DNA of 9,161 nt from Pontiellaceae bacterium. GTDB lineage: Bacteria > Verrucomicrobiota > Kiritimatiellia > Kiritimatiellales > Pontiellaceae. The notes beneath the pieces are model-generated. The model saw only the letters and a list, made by a program, of their open reading frames with translations. It was not told where the DNA came from and did no database searches. The position numbers and the translations under genes were made by a program. The stretch lies in assembly GCA_016937035.1 (NCBI GenBank), contig JAFGWS010000101.1:1-9161 (forward strand), in the 5' to 3' direction. This document shows, piece by piece, positions 5,841 through 9,161 of this stretch (positions within the stretch are counted from its first letter, which is position 1; each line of letters begins with the position of its first letter).

Positions 5841-7296
5841 TCAGATCTTTCATGAATTTTGCCTTGGTCTCCTCATCCAAATAGTACACCGCGTAACCCG
5901 GCTCGCAAATCATGTGCTGCTCTTCCGGCCAGTACAGGATCTGATCTCCTGCCATAATATTCGCCCCCTGTTTGACCATCGGATTCCCTGTCAATGTAAA
6001 CTTTCCCTCATCCGCATTATAGACGGCCAGCTCCGCCAGTGCCTTTTTATCTTCTAATTGAATTATTACCGCACCCCGGGCTTCGATCCAATCTATTTTG
6101 TTGTCGCCTTTCAGGTACAGCGTCACCTCGTTGCAGTTCATGGCCCCCTGCACATCGCGCACCCGCACATTACCGATCAGGTCCGCCCGGTGCTGCTCTT
6201 CGTCATAAACAATTCGTCCCGCACGAATTTCCGTATCATATTTTTGTCCAGCTTCGCCCTCAGCGCTCGGCTCGGTCTCTCCGGAAACCACCAGCAACGC
6301 GTTCGGCTCGCAAATCACCTTCCGATTATCTCCGTTCCAGAAGCGGATACGTTCCCCCGAAAGCGTGTTTGTTCCATCGGAAACCGACGCCATGCCCTCC
6401 AGCAGAATCAATCCCTCGGCATAATCATAGGTCGCCTTTTCGCCGGAAGCCGTGCGGCCTTGCGAGTCGAGCGCAACATGGCCATAGGCCTCCACGGAGT
6501 CCACCCGGTTGCTCGCGGTCAGATAAACCGCAACCTGATCGCAGGTCATACTGCCCTGCGCATCGCTCACCCGCACATCGCCTACCACATCCGCGCGCTG
6601 CTCAAGCTCGTCATACGTAATCCGATTGGCGCGGATTTCCGTGTCAAACGCCGTACCGACAAAGCCGTCAATCTCTTCTCCTGACTCGCCTTTAAGCACC
6701 AGCAGCGCGTTGGGTTCGCAAACCATACGGCGATTCTCCCCGTTCCAGAGCCGAATCTGCTGCCCCGAAAGACTATTGGTTCCATCGGAAACCACGGCAC
6801 GGCCCTCCAACAGAATGGTTCCTGCGGTATAGTCATAAAGCGCTTCCGCACACTCCGCCGAACGGCCTTGCGACAGCATTGAAACGCTGCCCTGAGCGGA
6901 AACGGTTTCAATCTCATTCGAGATATTAAAACGCCCCAGCAGATGATCCGTACACAGCAGGCCTTGATCGTCCAAAACCTCGACATCCGTCTTCATTTCC
7001 GCATAGCGCTGGTCCTGATCAAACACCAGCGACTGCCCGCTCAGAATCGTCTGCCCGGGCTTGCGCTCCGCCGCTTTCGCCTGCGCCAGTTTTTCGGCAT
7101 ACCGGTCAAATTGCGCATCTTGCGCCACGCGGCTCGTCCCCCGGGATTTCTGCTTCGGCGCAGCTTCCGGCGGCGTCAATTCAACAGATAATTCCGCTGA
7201 AACATCACTCTTCGGAGCCTCCGGCTCCTCCTTTGAGCAGCCGACCACAAACAGCGCGCAGCAGCTTAATAATATGAACCGGTGCAACAACATCAC
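5833..7296 (-). CDS. lptA: LptA/OstA-like lipoprotein with three tandem LptA units
   Basis: This is a periplasmic LPS-bridge protein of the LptA/OstA family, but at 487 residues it is far larger than E. coli LptA (185). Residues 1-20 are a lipoprotein signal with the lipobox VVGC (C20); the residue after the cysteine is serine, which by the enterobacterial rule would favour the outer membrane. A Glu/Pro/Lys-rich linker spans about 21-80. Three LptA units follow at about 82-217, 218-353 and 354-473. They keep an exact 136-residue register, for example SDGTN at 170 and 306 and QGAN at 443. Each unit carries the marks of the family: an LSG/MAG turn, the I-LWNG or ILYWP strand, and a CEP motif. 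The start is GTG at 7294-7296 (an ATG follows directly), with GGAG eight bases upstream; it overlaps the lptC stop by four bases. The family call rests on pattern and on lying between lptC and lptB. A role as a pre-joined bridge is inference. Confidence 0.85.
   Translation of the reverse strand: MMLLHRFILLSCCALFVVGCSKEEPEAPKSDVSAELSVELTPPEAAPKQKSRGTSRVAQDAQFDRYAEKLAQAKAAERKPGQTILSGQSLVFDQDQRYAEMKTDVEVLDDQGLLCTDHLLGRFNISNEIETVSAQGSVSMLSQGRSAECAEALYDYTAGTILLEGRAVVSDGTNSLSGQQIRLWNGENRRMVCEPNALLVLKGESGEEIDGFVGTAFDTEIRANRITYDELEQRADVVGDVRVSDAQGSMTCDQVAVYLTASNRVDSVEAYGHVALDSQGRTASGEKATYDYAEGLILLEGMASVSDGTNTLSGERIRFWNGDNRKVICEPNALLVVSGETEPSAEGEAGQKYDTEIRAGRIVYDEEQHRADLIGNVRVRDVQGAMNCNEVTLYLKGDNKIDWIEARGAVIIQLEDKKALAELAVYNADEGKFTLTGNPMVKQGANIMAGDQILYWPEEQHMICEPGYAVYYLDEETKAKFMKDLND
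5878..7053 (-). repeat. Three tandem 408-base coding repeats (LptA units)
   Basis: The units lie at about 7053-6646, 6645-6238 and 6237-5878. The period is 136 codons, shown by the shared GTTCCATCGGAAAC at 6371-6384 and 6779-6792, exactly 408 bases apart. Units 1 and 2 are most alike in their C-terminal halves (DGTN..LSG, WNGENRR/WNGDNRK, CEPNALLV). Units 2 and 3 are most alike in their N-terminal halves (DTEIRA.RI.YDE, RAD..G.VRV.D.QG). Confidence 0.85.
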
Positions 7297-7772
7297 AATG
7301 TAAGCTCCGTTGATTCGCGCGCCGACTCGTCCACAATCACCTTGGCCTCTTTGAGAATCTCAAACCGGTTTTGATCCGACCGGAACCGGAATCCTTTTCC
7401 GACCATCGTAAGACCGTCCAGTTCCACCAGAACCTCTCCGGTCGACTCCGCCACAAGAATCGATTCTTCATTGCGCTTCGCCTCATGGACAAGACACTGC
7501 GGCGCAAAAATGGAGGCATCGAGCTTGCCTTCCTTGTAAACATCGATGCGCAGTTCGGAAATATCGACGACATTATTCTCCAACACCTTCGCGCTCCAGC
7601 CATAGAGCATCGCCTTCAGGTTGCCCTCTTCATCGTAATAGGGCACACGAATCCCCTCCGCCTCCAGTTGTCCGGCCATAAGATCCGACAACGAAGGCGT
7701 TGTCGCCGTCTGTGCAGCGGCAATAATGCAGATAAAGAAGACGGCAACGAAATGGCGGAAGAATCTATTCAT
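7293..7772 (-). CDS. lptC: LptC-like LPS transport protein
   Basis: LptC receives LPS from LptB2FG and hands it to LptA in the periplasm. From the ATG at 7770-7772 the protein is 159 residues. A hydrophobic N-terminus (MNRFFRHFVAVFFICIIAAA) is followed by a beta-rich domain at about 35-150 that ends GLTMVGKGFRFRSDQNRFEI, a typical LptC-like closing strand pattern. The N-terminus may be a cleavable signal (AAA-Q or QTA-T) rather than the permanent membrane anchor of E. coli LptC. A longer TTG start at 7811 adds thirteen unremarkable residues before the signal and was not chosen. No strong ribosome binding site precedes either start. It is the first gene of the operon and overlaps lptA by four bases. 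Family sequence conservation is low, so the name depends partly on context. Confidence 0.78.
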   Translation of the reverse strand: MNRFFRHFVAVFFICIIAAAQTATTPSLSDLMAGQLEAEGIRVPYYDEEGNLKAMLYGWSAKVLENNVVDISELRIDVYKEGKLDASIFAPQCLVHEAKRNEESILVAESTGEVLVELDGLTMVGKGFRFRSDQNRFEILKEAKVIVDESARESTELTL

Positions 7773-7880
7773 AATCGGTACAGGTGTAGCAGAAGGCCGC
7801 AAAGAGTGCAAAGCAATCCGGCTCTACATCTTCACACCCGCAACATTCTCAATTGTCCTGACCTTACATGTGACCTGCAC

Positions 7881-7918
7881 AAAAAGCAGACTCGGATACG
7901 AAGACTGTCCGTTGCTGC
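7881..7918 (-). terminator. Possible weak terminator after the small membrane protein gene
   Basis: On the minus strand, GCAG/CTGC (7915-7918 and 7886-7889) and CGGA/TCCG (7908-7911 and 7893-7896) can form a two-part stem around an 11-base loop. A three-by-three internal loop separates the two parts, and five Ts follow (7881-7885). It lies about 30 bases after the stop codon at 7948. The stem is short, so the call is tentative. It would separate the orphan gene from lptC. Confidence 0.3.
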
Positions 7919-7947
7919 ACAGAAAGGTCCGTAGTGATCAGAACATT

Positions 7948-8283
7948 TTAAGTAGTTTGCTTTCGCTTTTTTATTCGCCCCATGAATATCAAAGTCGCGA
8001 TCGACACAGAGATTATGATGTAAATGTAGAACAATTTCATTACCTCGAAAAAGCGATCCCAAGCTTCTCTCCCGACAGATTTGGGACAAAGAAGCCCATC
8101 TCTAATAATCCATGTAACTCCGGAAGTGATCAGTAAATGAGCTAACGCGATGATTACTACAGATGTGTAAATCTTATTTAGTCGATCTATTCTGACAAAT
8201 CCGGTTACAACCATTGAAATGAATAATGACAGAGGCAACACAATGTACGCCAAACACCAGAATATCATTATTAGTGCTGTCAT
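7948..8283 (-). CDS. Small three-helix membrane protein, unknown function
   Basis: This 111-residue protein is not a family I recognise. It has three predicted membrane helices at about 4-27, 40-60 and 82-101. A short basic loop follows the first helix (RIDRLNK), an outer loop contains DGLLCPKSVGREAWDR, and the tail is strongly basic (GRIKKRKQTT). By the positive-inside rule the N-terminus would be outside and the C-terminus inside. The ATG at 8281-8283 has GGAGAGGG eight bases upstream, which supports expression. The stretch is visibly more AT-rich than the lpt and gpmI genes around it, and the gene has its own candidate promoter upstream. It may therefore be an insertion of different origin between gpmI and lptC. 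Two cysteines (C10, C66) are not in a recognisable motif. Confidence 0.7.
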   Translation of the reverse strand: MTALIMIFWCLAYIVLPLSLFISMVVTGFVRIDRLNKIYTSVVIIALAHLLITSGVTWIIRDGLLCPKSVGREAWDRFFEVMKLFYIYIIISVSIATLIFMGRIKKRKQTT

Positions 8284-8329
8284 TTATTCAGCCCTCTCCA
8301 ATATGCAGCTTAAAGACACGGATCGGAAG

Positions 8330-8359
8330 ATTTTCTCAAAAAGAAACAACGAATGACAA
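8330..8359 (-). promoter_or_regulatory. Candidate sigma-70-type promoter for the small membrane protein
   Basis: Reading the minus strand, TTGTCA (8354-8359, five of six matches to TTGACA) is followed after 18 bases by GAAAAT (8330-8335, four of six matches to TATAAT). It lies about 47 bases upstream of the start at 8283 and downstream of the gpmI hairpin. In AT-rich DNA such matches arise by chance fairly often. Confidence 0.35.
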
Positions 8360-8392
8360 TATCGGGTTTTACAGCCTTTCCGAACCCATTAA

Positions 8393-8415
8393 CGGGCGGA
8401 GGAGCGCTCCGCCCG
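8393..8415 (-). terminator. GC-rich hairpin after gpmI, probable terminator
   Basis: A perfect eight-base-pair stem, CGGGCGGA (8393-8400) with TCCGCCCG (8408-8415), closes a seven-base loop. It lies eight bases after the gpmI stop codon. There is no T-run on the minus-strand side, so it may stop RNA polymerase weakly or protect the mRNA 3' end. On the plus strand a TTTT follows, but no plus-strand gene leads into it. Confidence 0.5.
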
Positions 8416-8422
8416 GAGTTTT

Positions 8423-9161
8423 CTAGCCCACTTCAACCAGACTCTTGGTGTAGTCGGCCGGCGGTATATAGCCCAACAGCGTGATGCAGGTGGCTGCCAG
8501 ATTCGCGATCCCCGGATCTTCCGCGTCCGACTTACGCGCTTTGGATGTGCCGGAAGGATCATAAACGAAGGCCGGAACGGGGTTGAGCGAGTGCGCCGTC
8601 TTCGGTTTACACTTCCCATTGCTGTCCAGCTTCAGCTCACCGGTCTTTTTATCCAACTCGCACATATCGTCCGAGTTGCCGTGATCGGCGGAGCAAACCA
8701 TAATGCCGTTCACCTTCTTGAGCGCTTCCATAATTTTTCCCACACCTTCGTCGACGGCTTCCACAGCCACTTTGACCGCTTCAACGACTCCGGTATGCCC
8801 GACCATATCGCCGTTCGGATAGTTCAGGCGGATAAACTTATATTCACCGCTCTCAATCGCCTTCACCACCTCTTCCGTAATCTCATCGGCCTTCATGCGC
8901 GGCGCATTCTCGAATGGGCACACATCCGACGGAATCTCTTTCCAGGTTTCTGTTGCAAATTTTCCGGAGTTGTTGCCGTTAAAGAAGTAGGTCACGTGGC
9001 CATACTTCTGCGTCTCGGAAATCGCCAACTGCTTCACGCCTTCGGCGGAAAGATATTCGCTCATGGTGCGGTCGATCGCCGGAGGGGTAACAAGATAGCG
9101 CTTCGGCACACTGAGGTCGCCGTCATACTCCATCATGCCCGCATACAGCACATTCGGCTTC
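8423..9161 (-). CDS. gpmI: Cofactor-independent phosphoglycerate mutase, C-terminal part
   Basis: The enzyme interconverts 3- and 2-phosphoglycerate in glycolysis and gluconeogenesis, using two metal ions. Only the last roughly 245 residues are present; the reading frame stays open to the window edge (KPN precedes the GTG at 9151), so the gene continues beyond 9161 and that GTG is not a start. The metal-binding motifs of the phosphatase-type domain are intact: NYPNGDMVGHTG, SADHGNSDDM and TAHSLNPVP. The segment SETQKYGHVTYFFNGN closes the substrate domain. The insert between the last two metal motifs and the wording of SETQKYGHVTYF and PRMKADEIT resemble the plant/trypanosomatid type of this enzyme more than the E. 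coli type, judged from memory. It ends with TAG at 8423-8425, followed by a hairpin, and is probably a separate transcription unit from the lpt operon. Confidence 0.95.
   Translation of the reverse strand, partial: KPNVLYAGMMEYDGDLSVPKRYLVTPPAIDRTMSEYLSAEGVKQLAISETQKYGHVTYFFNGNNSGKFATETWKEIPSDVCPFENAPRMKADEITEEVVKAIESGEYKFIRLNYPNGDMVGHTGVVEAVKVAVEAVDEGVGKIMEALKKVNGIMVCSADHGNSDDMCELDKKTGELKLDSNGKCKPKTAHSLNPVPAFVYDPSGTSKARKSDAEDPGIANLAATCITLLGYIPPADYTKSLVEVG

Noticed and set aside
6039..6684. Two overlapping plus-strand frames opposite the LptA repeats
   Set aside because: Both are Pro/Arg/Ser-rich antisense shadows whose internal repetition merely reflects the lptA repeat.
7798..7815. Sigma-54-like TTGCAC..TTGC element upstream of lptC
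   Set aside because: Only three bases separate the two halves where five are needed, and the first half lacks the essential GG.
7773..7947. Sigma-70 promoter for lptC
   Set aside because: Candidate boxes (TTGAGA, GACAAT) lack a partner at acceptable spacing, so no promoter is called although one is expected here.
7832..8089. Minus-strand frame of 85 codons overlapping the small membrane gene
   Set aside because: It is a Cys/His/Arg-rich alternative frame with no ribosome binding site; the overlapping 111-codon frame has a clear one and three clean membrane helices.
1..9161. CRISPR array, insertion sequence, tRNA or rRNA
   Set aside because: No regularly spaced short repeats, transposase motifs, terminal inverted repeats or recognisable tRNA/rRNA cores were seen on either strand.

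Overview
The window reads as a piece of chromosome from a diderm (outer-membrane-bearing) bacterium of the PVC group, most likely Kiritimatiellota or a relative. This is an inference. It rests on a complete LPS-transport gene set (lptC-lptA-lptB), on an HprK/HPr/Enzyme I regulatory chain in a diderm, and on a TonB-like-anchored PA14-type protein whose N-terminal layout I associate with that phylum. All convincing genes lie on the minus strand, so transcription runs from high to low coordinates.

Layout in transcription order. (1) 9161-8423: the C-terminal part of a phosphoglycerate mutase (gpmI), cut by the window edge and followed by a GC-rich hairpin. (2) 8283-7948: an AT-rich orphan gene for a three-helix membrane protein, with its own ribosome binding site and a candidate promoter. 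(3) 7772-1754: a tightly packed seven-gene run, lptC-lptA-lptB-hpf-hprK-ptsH-ptsI. Neighbours overlap by 4 or 8 bases or are separated by at most 32 bases, and the run ends at a palindrome followed by T-runs. (4) 1527-358: a 389-residue envelope protein with a short basic N-terminus, one membrane helix, a Pro/Lys-rich linker and a PA14-like beta domain. (5) 357-1: no gene seen.

How the genes fit together. LptC, LptA and LptB carry lipopolysaccharide from the inner membrane: LptB is the ATPase, and LptC and LptA form the periplasmic bridge. Hpf silences idle ribosomes. HprK, HPr and Enzyme I form a phosphorylation chain that reads glycolytic state, and HPr carries both the histidine and the serine phosphorylation sites. 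No EII sugar permease is visible, so the chain may be mainly regulatory. The order resembles the rpoN clusters of deltaproteobacteria and other proteobacteria (lptC-lptA-lptB-rpoN-hpf-hprK or ptsN-rapZ-pts), but rpoN and rapZ are missing.

The most unusual item is the LptA homologue. It is predicted to be a lipoprotein and holds three tandem OstA/LptA units in an exact 136-residue register. Each unit has its own pair of cysteines, and the similarity pattern suggests a duplication out of phase with the domain.
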